A stretch of DNA of 60,783 bases from Oscillospiraceae bacterium (GCA_017435615.1 JAFSET010000004.1:1-60783); one strand, 5' to 3'; shown: positions 24,177-32,458, counted from the stretch's first letter. The notes: generated by a model from the sequence alone, not told the origin. Made by a program: numbers and translations.

Positions 24177-25856
24177 ATGGCTGAAATCACCGAGAGCAAA
24201 AATTTCATCCACGCCTTCATTGAAGAGGATATTGCCGAGGGCGGCCGTTATGCCGGCAAGACCGTACACACACGGTTTCCCCCGGAGCCCAACGGCTATC
24301 TGCATATCGGTCACTGCAAGGCCCTGATCATTGACTTTGGCACTGCCGAAAAGTTTGGTGGCCTGTGCAACCTGCGTATGGACGACACCAACCCCACCAA
24401 AGAGGACGTGGAGTTTGTGGAGGCCATCAAGGAGGACATCCACTGGCTGGGCTTCGACTGGGGTGACCGGTTCTACTACGGCTCCGATTATTTTGAAAAG
24501 GACTACGAGTACGCTGTAGAGCTGATTAAAAAAGGTCTTGCCTATGTTTGCGAGCTGACACCGGAGCAGTTTAAGGAAAACCGGGGCGACCTGAATACCC
24601 CTGCCACCTCCCCCTACCGGGACCGTCCCATTGAGGAAAGCCTGGACCTGTTCAGCCGTATGCGTGCCGGTGAGTTTGAGGACAACCGCTACACCCTCCG
24701 GGCCAAGATCGACCTGGCCTCCGGCAACTTTAACATGCGTGACCCCGTGATCTACCGGATCCGCCATATGCACCACCACCGTCAGGGTGACAAATGGTGC
24801 ATCTACCCCATGTACGACTTTGCACATCCCATCCAGGATGCCCTGGAGGGCATTACCCACAGCCTGTGCTCCCTGGAATTTGAAAACCACCGTCCCCTGT
24901 ACAACTGGGTGGTGGAAAATGTGTCCGTGCCCCATCATCCCCGGCAGATCGAATTTGCCCGGCTGGGCATTGACCACACGGTGCTCTCCAAGAGAAAGCT
25001 CCGTCAGTTGGTGGAGGAAGGCCGTGTCTCCGGATGGGACGATCCCCGGATGCCTACCCTGTGCGGTCTGCGCCGCCGTGGCTACACCCCTGCCTCTATC
25101 CGCAATTTCTGCGACCGGGTAGGCGTGGCCAAGTCCCCCAACACCATTGAATTTGCCTTCTTAGAGCACTGCCTCCGGGAGGACCTGAACGAAACTGCCC
25201 AGCGTGTAATGGCTGTTCTGAAGCCCATCAAGCTGACTATCACCAACTATCCGGAAGGCAAGACCGAGGTCTTCCAGGTGGAGAACAACCCCAACGATCC
25301 GGAAGCCGGTACCCGTGAGGTCACCTTCTCCCGTAATCTGTGGATCGAAGCAGACGACTTCCTGGCAGAGCCTATCCCCAAGTTTAAGCGGCTGTATCCC
25401 AACGGACCGGAGTGCCGCCTGAAGGGTGCCTACCTGATCACCTGTACCGGCTGTGTCACCGACGAAAACGGCAATGTGACCGAGGTTTTGGCTACCTACG
25501 ATCCGGAGTCCTCCGGCGGTGATCCTGCCGACGGACGGAAGGTCAAGGGTGCCACCATCCACTGGGTGGATGCCTCCAACTGCTGCGATGCAGAGGTGCG
25601 CCAGTATGCTAACCTGTTCGACGATCCTGATCCGGATGCTTCCGGCAAGGACTTCATCTCCTGCCTGAACCCCAATTCTTTGGAAGTGCTCACCGGCTGT
25701 AAGGTGGAAGCCAGCCTGAAAAATGCCAAGGCTCCTGCATCCTATCAGTTTATGCGTTTGGGCTACTTCTGCCCGGACAGCAAGGATTGCACACCGGAGC
25801 ATTTGGTTTTCAACCGCAGCGTCAGCCTGAAGGACAGCTTCAAGCCCGGAAAGTAA
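24177..25856 (+). CDS. glnS: Glutaminyl-tRNA synthetase
   Basis: Class I synthetase charging tRNA-Gln directly. 559 residues. HIGH-type motif in 'FPPEPNGYLHIGHCKAL' (~33-49), 'LRMDDTNPTKEDVEFVEAIKEDI', and KMSKS-type 'VLSKRKLRQLV'; the C-terminal beta-barrel anticodon-binding domains follow ('VENNPNDPEAGTREVTFSR'). GAGAGG precedes the ATG. Flanked by its own promoter and terminator. Presence of GlnRS means this organism need not rely only on the GatCAB route for Gln-tRNA. Confidence 0.97.
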   Translation: MAEITESKNFIHAFIEEDIAEGGRYAGKTVHTRFPPEPNGYLHIGHCKALIIDFGTAEKFGGLCNLRMDDTNPTKEDVEFVEAIKEDIHWLGFDWGDRFYYGSDYFEKDYEYAVELIKKGLAYVCELTPEQFKENRGDLNTPATSPYRDRPIEESLDLFSRMRAGEFEDNRYTLRAKIDLASGNFNMRDPVIYRIRHMHHHRQGDKWCIYPMYDFAHPIQDALEGITHSLCSLEFENHRPLYNWVVENVSVPHHPRQIEFARLGIDHTVLSKRKLRQLVEEGRVSGWDDPRMPTLCGLRRRGYTPASIRNFCDRVGVAKSPNTIEFAFLEHCLREDLNETAQRVMAVLKPIKLTITNYPEGKTEVFQVENNPNDPEAGTREVTFSRNLWIEADDFLAEPIPKFKRLYPNGPECRLKGAYLITCTGCVTDENGNVTEVLATYDPESSGGDPADGRKVKGATIHWVDASNCCDAEVRQYANLFDDPDPDASGKDFISCLNPNSLEVLTGCKVEASLKNAKAPASYQFMRLGYFCPDSKDCTPEHLVFNRSVSLKDSFKPGK

Positions 25857-25865
25857 TGAAATATC

Positions 25866-25919
25866 TGCCTGAATTGGTCAGGACCCTGTGCCGGGTTTTC
25901 CACCAATTCAGGCATTTTT
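25866..25919 (+). terminator. Terminator of glnS
   Basis: 13-bp stem TGCCTGAATTGGT (25866-25878) with ACCAATTCAGGCA (25902-25914), followed by TTTTTC. Confidence 0.9.
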
Positions 25920-25930
25920 CATCAAAAAAC

Positions 25931-25959
25931 TTGACTGTGAAGTCTATGTGTTGTAGAAT
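25931..25959 (+). promoter_or_regulatory. Promoter of the orphan lipoprotein/membrane gene islet
   Basis: TTGACT (25931-25936), 17 nt, TAGAAT (25954-25959), 59 nt upstream of the gene at 26019. Confidence 0.7.
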
Positions 25960-26018
25960 AGAACTATCCTGAGCGGCCGTTATGACGTACCATTTGATTT
26001 GGAAAGGATGATAGATTT

Positions 26019-26531
26019 ATGCGAAACGAACGGATCTATAAACCTTCACACCACAAAACGGTATTGCTGGTAATTTGTATACTGACCCTTACGCTGAATC
26101 TGTGTGCCTGTGACCCTATGCATGACCATCATCCCTATGAAATCAATACCGAATGGATCAGTGAAGATCCATATATAAGAATCCAATATGGCCCAAATCC
26201 CGGAGATTTTTCTGAGCGGACAGTTGAGTTTGTATATGATGGAAATACTTATGATGTTGAAGTGTATACACATGCATGGAACTTTATGATTTGTGAGACA
26301 GAGGATAGCGCAACGGAGCATACCGGTATTGTTGGTTATCTGTTGAGTGGTAGGTGCAAATATCGCGATGGATGCCTTGTTGTAAAAGTGGATGAGGAAA
26401 GCATCCTTTACGGAAAGTACAAAGAGGTCGTACTGAAACCGGTTGGAACACCCGTCCCGGCACAAGAGCCAAGGGACCTGTCATATTACCTGCAGTTATT
26501 ACATGCAGCATTGAGCTATGAGATGGAATAG
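26019..26531 (+). CDS. Small lipoprotein of unknown function
   Basis: 170 residues. A long N-region (KPSHHKTV) leads to a hydrophobic stretch ending in lipobox 'LNLCAC', so Cys at ~30 is the lipidation site. The mature domain is beta-rich ('IRIQYGPNPGDFSERTVEFVYDGNTYDVEVYTHAW', read in parts) with 'DGCLVVKVDEESILYGKYKEVVLKPVG'. Typical of small extracellular lipoproteins of clostridia with unknown role. AAAGGATG upstream. AT-rich compared with glnS. First gene of a four-gene islet. Confidence 0.65.
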   Translation: MRNERIYKPSHHKTVLLVICILTLTLNLCACDPMHDHHPYEINTEWISEDPYIRIQYGPNPGDFSERTVEFVYDGNTYDVEVYTHAWNFMICETEDSATEHTGIVGYLLSGRCKYRDGCLVVKVDEESILYGKYKEVVLKPVGTPVPAQEPRDLSYYLQLLHAALSYEME

Positions 26532-26630
26532 GACAGGGCTCAGTTCTCTGTCTTGCAGCAGCAGTCAAGAAAATTGCCCCACTTGTCCACAGCTTGCCTG
26601 CACATACACAGCGCAAAGGAGGTCATCACG

Positions 26631-27119
26631 GTGCACAAAAATCCATCCGTAGAAGCAAATCCCTCGTTGGTGCGTTTTTTCAAGTACCTATTGTTCCCTG
26701 TTGAACCCCATCGTTTTGCAATGCGGGGAATTGCACAGTGCAAGGAATCCGGCGAAATACTTCCCCTCCCCTTTGCATACTATTCCCCGGGACTTACTGC
26801 GATTTACTACATTTTCAGCATTGCCATATCCATCCTGTTGCCGATCTTATATAAACCTCATCTTCCAATAACGCAAGATAGGTTTGTTACCATCTTGGCT
26901 ATATTGGGTATCATACCCATTGGGTTTCTCGCAATCTTGATTTTTCACCATATAGTTGTTTCCTTCCTTCTCGCCTTTTTCCCATGGGAGACGATGTCAT
27001 CAAAAGATAAAGCATCCCATCACAAAGACCACGCAAGGCATATCCTGCGTGTCAGAATGATGTGGCCTACAATCGTGTATTGTTACCTAGTCTTCAAGGT
27101 ATGGCGTATCATTCCTTGA
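26631..27119 (+). CDS. Multi-pass membrane protein of unknown function
   Basis: 162 residues from a GTG at 26631, chosen because AAAGGAGG lies 8 nt upstream; a longer frame upstream has no site. Three hydrophobic helices are visible (about 55-75, 88-110, 115-130), followed by a His/Lys-rich loop ('SKDKASHHKDHARH') and a fourth short hydrophobic end ('MWPTIVYCYLVFKVW'). No recognised family. Placed between two lipoprotein genes in an AT-rich islet. Confidence 0.55.
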   Translation: MHKNPSVEANPSLVRFFKYLLFPVEPHRFAMRGIAQCKESGEILPLPFAYYSPGLTAIYYIFSIAISILLPILYKPHLPITQDRFVTILAILGIIPIGFLAILIFHHIVVSFLLAFFPWETMSSKDKASHHKDHARHILRVRMMWPTIVYCYLVFKVWRIIP

Positions 27120-27770
27120 TTTTAAAACTGTGCTCCGGAAAGGAGATCAGCATGAAAGAAAAAGATGTTTTAACAAGATCTAAGCGACAAGGGTACGTTT
27201 TTCTTGTCCCCTGTCTTATTTTTGTACTTATATTTGTCCTGTTGTTATGTAGTTGCGCGCCACGCCAATACACATTCCCCAACAAAGGGCAACCTGTTGT
27301 AAGTATAGAACTGTTGTACAATCCACACGCTAACAAAAATGTTATTGGTGGACCAATGGAAAGTATTCGCTTTTTACAAAAAGAAGAAGTCGATACCTTT
27401 TTGCAGGCTCTCTATACCATAGAAACCCACAGATGTATTACACCACCACCAACTGATTACGGGTTCTACGTTGCGCGTGTAGTTTACGAAAACGGTGATA
27501 TTGAAATATTTGGCTCACGGCATATTGAATTTATTGAAAAAGGACAAGAACCCGCAGGGATTGGAGGGTATTGTCTTACCCCTGAGGACTTTAAGGAACT
27601 TTTCTTCGAATACGCAGGGCCGTGTGCCGACCTCTATCCTGAACCGTTCTAAGAAAAACTCCCAACAGGGCAGTGGCGATTTGCGTAAACCCTCGTCTGA
27701 CCTGCCATGATTGTAAAACACGGCTTCGGAAAGGAGATCAGCATGAAAGAAAAAGACGTTTTGACAGGAT
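27117..27770 (+). repeat. Duplicated translation-start module (two copies)
   Basis: Copies 27117-27179 and 27708-27770 (63 nt each) differ at about 8 positions; the central 30 nt, covering the GGAAAGGAG site, the ATG and the first codons (MKEKDVLT), is identical. The genes diverge completely after residue ~8. This is a repeat of 5' untranslated sequence plus start, not a whole-gene duplication. Confidence 0.75.
27152..27652 (+). CDS. Small lipoprotein of unknown function
   Basis: 166 residues from ATG 27152 (AAAGGAG upstream). Basic N-region MKEKDVLTRSKRQG, hydrophobic core, lipobox 'LLLCSC' (~residue 37). The mature domain contains 'VVSIELLYNPHANKN', 'ESIRFLQKEEVDTFLQALYTIET', 'YGFYVARVVYENGDIEIFGSRHIEF' and a C-terminal 'TPEDFKELFFEYAG', a pattern seen in many clostridial lipoproteins without known function. 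Shares its start module with the next gene. Confidence 0.62.
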   Translation: MKEKDVLTRSKRQGYVFLVPCLIFVLIFVLLLCSCAPRQYTFPNKGQPVVSIELLYNPHANKNVIGGPMESIRFLQKEEVDTFLQALYTIETHRCITPPPTDYGFYVARVVYENGDIEIFGSRHIEFIEKGQEPAGIGGYCLTPEDFKELFFEYAGPCADLYPEPF

Positions 27771-28318
27771 ATGTATTGACGGATGCCGAGAGATCGGCGC
27801 AAAAGTATATAGCGCCTTTTGGTATCGGATTGATGGCCATATTTGCGTGCATACTTTGGATCGAAGCAGTTAAAAGCGGTGGCAGTGTTATTCATTATCT
27901 GTTTGCGTGCTGCTTAAGTGCTCCTACAATCTTCTTGGTAATAAACTCCTTTCGTATGCGGTCAATTGTAGAACTGATGTTTTGCGTTGACGCGAAAACT
28001 GTCAGCAATTTCTCAAAGGGGAAGAAAACCTCTCTTCACCATTTTCAAACCCAATTTATTACTGTTTTAACCCGAGATTTTGCCTATGGCAAAGCGACAG
28101 CAACCAAAAAATTCTATTTATTTTCTCCGCACCCCATTGCACCTCAATATATTCGTGGTCAAGGATTGTCAGTGCTCAAAAGAATAAGCGATCAAAACAT
28201 TATCATCATCCCTCAAAACCAGTCCACAGAAGCATGGGTCATGGATAAGCTGCATTTGGCAAGCGTTCCGGACTATCCGGTTGTTGCCTGCCTTCAAGGC
28301 AACTCCGACGAAATGTAA
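27743..28318 (+). CDS. Two-TM membrane protein with a PH-like soluble domain (tentative), unknown function
   Basis: 191 residues. MKEKDVLT start module identical to that of the upstream lipoprotein; then two membrane helices (~28-48 'IGLMAIFACILWIEAV', ~57-75) and a C-terminal soluble part with beta strands ('KKFYLFSPHPIAPQYI', 'QNIIIIPQNQ') and a final helix. The layout resembles YcxB-like/PH-like membrane proteins but no motif is decisive. ATG at 27743 has the GGAAAGGAG site. Confidence 0.55.
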   Translation: MKEKDVLTGYVLTDAERSAQKYIAPFGIGLMAIFACILWIEAVKSGGSVIHYLFACCLSAPTIFLVINSFRMRSIVELMFCVDAKTVSNFSKGKKTSLHHFQTQFITVLTRDFAYGKATATKKFYLFSPHPIAPQYIRGQGLSVLKRISDQNIIIIPQNQSTEAWVMDKLHLASVPDYPVVACLQGNSDEM

Positions 28319-28424
28319 TGCAAAAACCCAGGCTACAGGTCGCTTCATCCGCCACGAGCAGGACAAAGAGACAAGCGAATTGTTCCCTTCTCTCCCTTGT
28401 CTTCTTAACTTTTTATGATAAAAG

Positions 28425-28461
28425 CCCCAAAATGTCATTTGCGTTGACATTTTGGGGTTTT
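28425..28461. terminator. Bidirectional terminator between the islet and the hydrolase gene
   Basis: Perfect 13-bp stem CCCCAAAATGTCA (28425-28437) with TGACATTTTGGGG (28445-28457), TTTT on the plus side and TTTT on the minus side. Confidence 0.88.
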
Positions 28462-28481
28462 CCATAGTTCATTGGTTTTTT

Positions 28482-29222
28482 CTATTCACGTTCAAGCAGC
28501 CGGAAGAGCGCCTGGCTGATCAGGGTTTGTTCCTGGGAAGAATAGCCAAAGTGGGTGCCCTGGGGCAGCATATGGAGCCGGACCGCAGGCACATTTTGCA
28601 GCCACTTTTTGGTTCTGATGCTGACCAGTACGTCCTGTTCTCCCAAAAACACAGCACAGGGCTTTTGCAGGTCCGAAACCTTCCCTCTGCAATGGGCCGC
28701 CAGAGTCAGCAGGCTGATAAAATTAGGGATCCAGCCTATGTACTTCCACAGATACGGCTTCAGGACCACGCCCAGATCCTCATAGCACTGCAGATCCAGG
28801 GGGTCTTCCCTACGGACCCTTCCAAAGGCAAAGCGCAGGCTTCGTCCCATCATTTCCGGCTTTACGGCAGGACACAGCGGCACATTCAGCAGAAGAAGAC
28901 TTTCTACACAGGCATGTGCTTGCTGGGCATCCAGCGCCAACAGCGCCCCTAAGGAGTGGCCCACCAGCACAACACGCCGGCCGCAGTGTTCCTGATGCCG
29001 GATACACTGCTCCACCTGGGTCTTCCATTTTTTCATGGAGGCTTTGGAAAAATCCGATACGCTGCCGCCGTGGCCCTCCAGCAGGAGATTATAGACCGCC
29101 AGGTCATCCGGCACCTGGGACACCAGCCAGTCAAAATGCCGGGGCGTGGAGAGAATTCCGTGGATCATAATCACTGCTGTATTTTCTGTCCCCCGGTCAC
29201 GAATGAAGCATCTATGGGCCAT
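28482..29222 (-). CDS. Alpha/beta hydrolase (lysophospholipase-like)
   Basis: 246 residues with the alpha/beta-hydrolase core: oxyanion region 'VIMIHGILSTPRHFDWL', nucleophile elbow 'VVLVGHSLGALLAL' (Ser in GHSLG), acid region 'FLGEQDVLVSIRT' and catalytic His in 'LPQGTHFGYSS'. 'LLLEGHGGSVSDFSKASMKKW' is typical of monoacylglycerol-lipase/lysophospholipase-like enzymes. Likely cytoplasmic, no signal peptide. 11 nt after the HAD phosphatase gene with an AGGAGG site, so co-transcribed. Confidence 0.85.
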   Translation of the reverse strand: MAHRCFIRDRGTENTAVIMIHGILSTPRHFDWLVSQVPDDLAVYNLLLEGHGGSVSDFSKASMKKWKTQVEQCIRHQEHCGRRVVLVGHSLGALLALDAQQAHACVESLLLLNVPLCPAVKPEMMGRSLRFAFGRVRREDPLDLQCYEDLGVVLKPYLWKYIGWIPNFISLLTLAAHCRGKVSDLQKPCAVFLGEQDVLVSIRTKKWLQNVPAVRLHMLPQGTHFGYSSQEQTLISQALFRLLERE

Positions 29223-29233
29223 ATGCCCTCCTG

Positions 29234-30007
29234 TTATTTGATCAGGTCCCCCACACCGTCTGCAATATACTTGGGTCTGTAGGGGAAGTTGTCAATATCC
29301 TCTACTTTGGTCACGCCGGACAGTACCAGCACCGTGTCCACATTGGACTCAATGCCTGCGATAATATCCGTATCCATCCGGTCACCCACAAAAACGATCT
29401 CCGAGCTGTGACATTCGATCTTTTTCAAGCCGTGGCGCAGCATTAAGGGATTGGGCTTTCCTACGAAATAGGCCTTTTTGCCGGTGGCGATCTCAATGGG
29501 CGCGATCAGCGCGCCGGTGGCAGGGGCTACGCCCTTCTCCGTGGGACCGGTGATATCCGGATTGGTGCCGATCAGCTTGGCACCGTTATTCACAAGCTCA
29601 ATAGCCTTTTCCAGCTTTTCAAAGCTGTAGGTACGGGTCTCGCCTACGATCACATAATCCGGATTGACATCGTTCATATAGATCCCCTGGTCGTACAACG
29701 CCTTGGTCAGGGCCGCTTCGCCAATGACATAGGCCGTACAGCCCGGCTTTTGGCTGGAAAGAAATGCTGCTGTTGCCATGGCGGAGGTATAGAAATGGTC
29801 TGCCGACACCTGCAGGCCCATCCGCTCCAGCTTCATGCTCAGCTCATGGGGCGTGCGCTCCGAGCTGTTGGTGAGAAATACAAAACGTTTTTCGTTGTCG
29901 ATCATCCAATTCACAAATTCCCGGACGCCGTCCAGGATTTTGTTTCCGTGATAAACCACACCGTCCATATCGCATATAAATCCGATTTTTTTCTTGATCT
30001 GTTCCAA
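29234..30007 (-). CDS. HAD-IIA family phosphatase (NagD-like)
   Basis: 257 residues. HAD motif I 'FICDMDGVVYHG' (Asp nucleophile and DxD), motif II 'FLTNSSERTPHEL', cap domain, motif III Lys in 'YFVGKPNPLML' and motif IV 'VFVGDRMDTDIIAGIESNVDTVLVLSGVT' (given in parts). Strong match to the NagD/p-nitrophenyl phosphatase group; the physiological phosphate ester is unknown. Start is a TTG at 30007 behind AAAGGAG. Confidence 0.9.
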   Translation of the reverse strand: MEQIKKKIGFICDMDGVVYHGNKILDGVREFVNWMIDNEKRFVFLTNSSERTPHELSMKLERMGLQVSADHFYTSAMATAAFLSSQKPGCTAYVIGEAALTKALYDQGIYMNDVNPDYVIVGETRTYSFEKLEKAIELVNNGAKLIGTNPDITGPTEKGVAPATGALIAPIEIATGKKAYFVGKPNPLMLRHGLKKIECHSSEIVFVGDRMDTDIIAGIESNVDTVLVLSGVTKVEDIDNFPYRPKYIADGVGDLIK

Positions 30008-30044
30008 TGAAATGCGCTCCTTTGCATATGTTATCTTTCAGGTA

Positions 30045-30073
30045 AGTATAGCATATCTTCCCCCCAATTTCAA
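30045..30073 (-). promoter_or_regulatory. Promoter of the HAD phosphatase-hydrolase pair
   Basis: TTGAAA (30068-30073), 17 nt, TATACT (30045-30050) on the minus strand. Confidence 0.7.
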
Positions 30074-30123
30074 CCGTGGTGATGCACATTCAAAATTAAA
30101 CGGGATATTTTGAAATTTAGGTG

Positions 30124-30151
30124 TTGACAAATCGGATTTTTCTGCTATAAT
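30124..30151 (+). promoter_or_regulatory. Promoter of tRNA-Gly
   Basis: Consensus TTGACA (30124-30129), 16 nt, TATAAT (30146-30151), 12 nt before the mature tRNA 5' end. Confidence 0.88.
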
Positions 30152-30163
30152 TTCAGGTGTTCC

Positions 30164-30239
30164 GCGGGTGTAGCTCATCCGGTAGAGCGCCACCTTGCCA
30201 AGGTGGAGGTAGCGAGTTCGAGCCTCGTCACCCGCTCCA
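30164..30239 (+). tRNA. tRNA-Gly (anticodon GCC)
   Basis: 76-nt cloverleaf. Acceptor GCGGGTG pairs with CACCCGC (30229-30235), discriminator T, encoded CCA. Anticodon stem CCACC/GGTGG encloses loop TTGCCAA, giving anticodon GCC. The T-arm GCGAG-TTCGAGC-CTCGT is intact. Flanked by its own promoter and terminator, so a single-tRNA unit. Confidence 0.97.
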
Positions 30240-30240
30240 A

Positions 30241-30282
30241 AAAAGAAGTAACTTTTGTCTACCAAAAGTTACTTCTTTTTTT
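30241..30282 (+). terminator. Terminator of tRNA-Gly
   Basis: 17-bp perfect stem (30241-30257 with 30263-30279), 5-nt loop TCTAC, right arm ending in a run of seven or more T. Confidence 0.92.
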
Positions 30283-30361
30283 ATCCAAGCTGCAGAAACC
30301 TTTGCGGTCGCATTAGGCGACTGTTGATCGCCTAATGTAAAACATTAAAGGAGGGCACAAA

Positions 30362-30838
30362 ATGACCTATGGCATCATTGATAGGAAAAACCATAAATAT
30401 TACACTCATATGAGCAAGGTTTTTCAAGCAATGGACAACGCCCAGTTGCAATACAACTGGCTTATTACAAACTGCATATGTTATCCGCAGAACAACGATA
30501 TCGAAAAACTGCTTAATCAAGAATACTGTTGGTTGTCAGGTGATGAATTATCTGCCAAAATTGAAAAAGAGGATTTTCAATGGATTTGGGGTTGCCTTTG
30601 CGGATTTTCAAAAGATATTACAATGGAAGAAGCACTTAAATACCCGTTGCCGTCTGCGGAAGATTATAATGGGTACTATCAAAATCCAGTGTCTGTCCAA
30701 CATCCGCTTTCCACTGTAGAAATTGTTCCTTCCGATAGTTCGTGGACTCTTATTATTAGCAAGGACAAAACGATCATAGACAGTTATCTGAAAAGATGTC
30801 CTGAATGTGAAGATCTACTTTTTTACAACCAACGATAA
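30362..30838 (+). CDS. Hypothetical cytoplasmic protein, possibly DUF2691-like
   Basis: 158 residues, AT-rich, no signal peptide or membrane helix. Features: an aromatic N-terminal half ('QYNWLITNCICYPQNNDIEKLL', read in parts), 'YCWLSGDELSAKIEKEDFQWIWGCLCGF', and a C-terminal part 'YYQNPVSVQHPLSTVEIVPSDSSW' with 'ISKDKTII'. The latter recalls the DUF2691 family, whose function is unknown; this is from memory and tentative. AAAGGAGGG site. Downstream of tRNA-Gly in a small accessory patch. Confidence 0.6.
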   Translation: MTYGIIDRKNHKYYTHMSKVFQAMDNAQLQYNWLITNCICYPQNNDIEKLLNQEYCWLSGDELSAKIEKEDFQWIWGCLCGFSKDITMEEALKYPLPSAEDYNGYYQNPVSVQHPLSTVEIVPSDSSWTLIISKDKTIIDSYLKRCPECEDLLFYNQR

Positions 30839-30871
30839 TTATTACACTACTTTTAGTCACTCTTTCGCAAC

Positions 30872-30903
30872 AAAAAAGTCCCCTTTGTCTACCGGACTTT
30901 TTT
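30872..30903 (+). terminator. Terminator after the hypothetical gene
   Basis: AAAAAAGTCC (30872-30881) and GGACTTTTTT (30894-30903) with a 12-nt loop; right arm supplies the U-run. The remaining sequence to 30978 shows only a ribosome binding region. Confidence 0.8.
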
Positions 30904-30978
30904 GCATGATGCGTTCCATCGGCGCATGACACAACGCATCACATCACTTATCACTTACTTACAAAGGAAAACCAGACG

Positions 30979-31302
30979 ATGGGTTGTTTAGCTGAACTGT
31001 TTTTTGAAATATTTGCCGAAGCATTGTTTGAGCTGATCGGATATTGCTATATCAAGCTGATGCAATTGATCGTTCCGGACAAAACCGTTTCAGAAACTGC
31101 AAAGAAAAAGATCAAGAATATCGCAACCACCGTTGCTGCCCTTTTGGCAGTGACATTGATTATAGGTGTTATTCTTTTTTTGCAGCAAGATCCATTGATT
31201 AAAAATATTGGAAAATATATGACATTTATCTCCCTGGCTATTATGCTCCTGCAGGTCCTTGCAGGAATTGTGATCAAGATCGTCACCCATATCAAAAAGT
31301 AA
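30979..31302 (+). CDS. Small membrane protein of unknown function
   Basis: 107 residues: amphipathic N-terminal helix rich in Phe/Leu/Glu (GCLAELFFEIFAEALFELIG), a basic linker 'SETAKKKIKNIATT', and two membrane helices (~50-68 and ~80-102) ending in 'THIKK'. AAAGGA upstream. AT-rich orphan; no family recognised. Confidence 0.55.
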   Translation: MGCLAELFFEIFAEALFELIGYCYIKLMQLIVPDKTVSETAKKKIKNIATTVAALLAVTLIIGVILFLQQDPLIKNIGKYMTFISLAIMLLQVLAGIVIKIVTHIKK

Positions 31303-31321
31303 CCTCACCGGCTTTTACATA

Positions 31322-31360
31322 AAAAACCTCTTTTGTCAGCAGGCAAAAGAGGTTTTTACT
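31322..31360. terminator. Bidirectional terminator (end of the topoisomerase operon)
   Basis: AAAAACCTCTTTTG (31322-31335) with CAAAAGAGGTTTTT (31344-31357), perfect 14-bp stem with T/A-rich ends on both strands; it closes the small membrane gene (+) and the parE-parC operon (-). Confidence 0.9.
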
Positions 31361-32458
31361 TTATGTAGTTTCCGGGACGGTTTCCTCCGGCTCCAACCAG
31401 AACTGGTCATAGTCCCAAACATAGCCCTGCATATCCTCCTGAAGTCTGGCATCATAGTTGCCTTGTTCGTTACAGGCCAAAAGGTCTACATAGTACAGGT
31501 TGCTTCCGTCGGATATCACATTCCAGTACCAGCTCTCCCCTTCCCTTGTTCCGGACACCACCTGACAGTACAGGCCCGCCCGGCGGCACATGGCTGCATA
31601 AACCGTGGCAAACGCCTTACAGTCACCAACGCCGTGGCGCAGCAAGTGGTAGGCAGGTGTGATGGCTGTCTCGATCTGATAATCGTGGCGTTCCATCAGA
31701 AAAGCATAAAGCTGCAAATATTTCTCGCTGTCCTCTCCGTCACCGCTGACATACAGCTCTGCGGAATTGAAGATGGGAGAGACTGTCTGCTGCATACCAC
31801 GCAGGTCATCCCGGCTGGTTTGGTAGGAAAACAGCACCTCCACCACACGGGCAACTCCCTTTTCCGGGTACACCGTGGCTGTGACCTGAGGCATTTCCAT
31901 ACACACATCCGGGTTGTCATCCACATAGTCCTGCACAAACTGCTGTACATCCAGTTCCCGGTAATCGGTCACCTGTACAGTAATACCGGCATCACAGTTT
32001 TTCAAAGCACCTTCAATCAGCACGCAGGCTTCTTCCATGCTTTGCGCATGGCGGATCCGCAGAATTTCCGACCGGCCGTGGCTATAGGTCACTGTCACCG
32101 CAACCGCCTGCTTGGCTGTATTTGTGCCATATTCATAGGTGATGTCACTGACCGCGTAAGCACCTACCGGCGTGGAAGTGGTTACAAATGCAATGGCAGA
32201 TTCCATATGATCAGTCAAAACATTCTCTTCCACCGATGGATAATAGATCACAGCGTTTTCCGTTCCCTGGCTGACCAGTTGGGTCAGCTTATTGCGCAGC
32301 TCCAAATAAGAGGTGACCTCCGCATCGGTGTTGCTGCTGCCGGAAGAGCTGCTTTGATGGGGCGTTGCTACATAATACTGTCCATTCATCCACAGATCAC
32401 AGCCTGACAGAAGCAAAATGCATAATGCTGTCATCAGAATCACACGAAATCCCTTCAT
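31361..32458 (-). CDS. Transglutaminase-like lipoprotein, catalytic His apparently absent
   Basis: 365 residues from ATG 32458 (AAGGAGGGG upstream). Signal peptide with lipobox 'LLLSGC' and a Ser-rich linker (HQSSSSGSSN). The C-terminal third is a transglutaminase/protease-like core: 'LLRHGVGDCKAFATVYAAMCRRAG' with nucleophile-position Cys, then 'WYWNVISDGSNLYYVD'. Active members have His in the HAWN box; here it reads WYWN, so the His position is Trp while Cys and Asp remain. Surface-exposed, perhaps a binding or structural module. Last gene of the topoisomerase operon. Confidence 0.72.
   Translation of the reverse strand: MKGFRVILMTALCILLLSGCDLWMNGQYYVATPHQSSSSGSSNTDAEVTSYLELRNKLTQLVSQGTENAVIYYPSVEENVLTDHMESAIAFVTTSTPVGAYAVSDITYEYGTNTAKQAVAVTVTYSHGRSEILRIRHAQSMEEACVLIEGALKNCDAGITVQVTDYRELDVQQFVQDYVDDNPDVCMEMPQVTATVYPEKGVARVVEVLFSYQTSRDDLRGMQQTVSPIFNSAELYVSGDGEDSEKYLQLYAFLMERHDYQIETAITPAYHLLRHGVGDCKAFATVYAAMCRRAGLYCQVVSGTREGESWYWNVISDGSNLYYVDLLACNEQGNYDARLQEDMQGYVWDYDQFWLEPEETVPETT

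Noticed and set aside
30164-31302. Integrative island using tRNA-Gly as attachment site.
   Set aside because: No second copy of the tRNA 3' end, no integrase and no island genes were found in the window; kept only as a low-interest remark.
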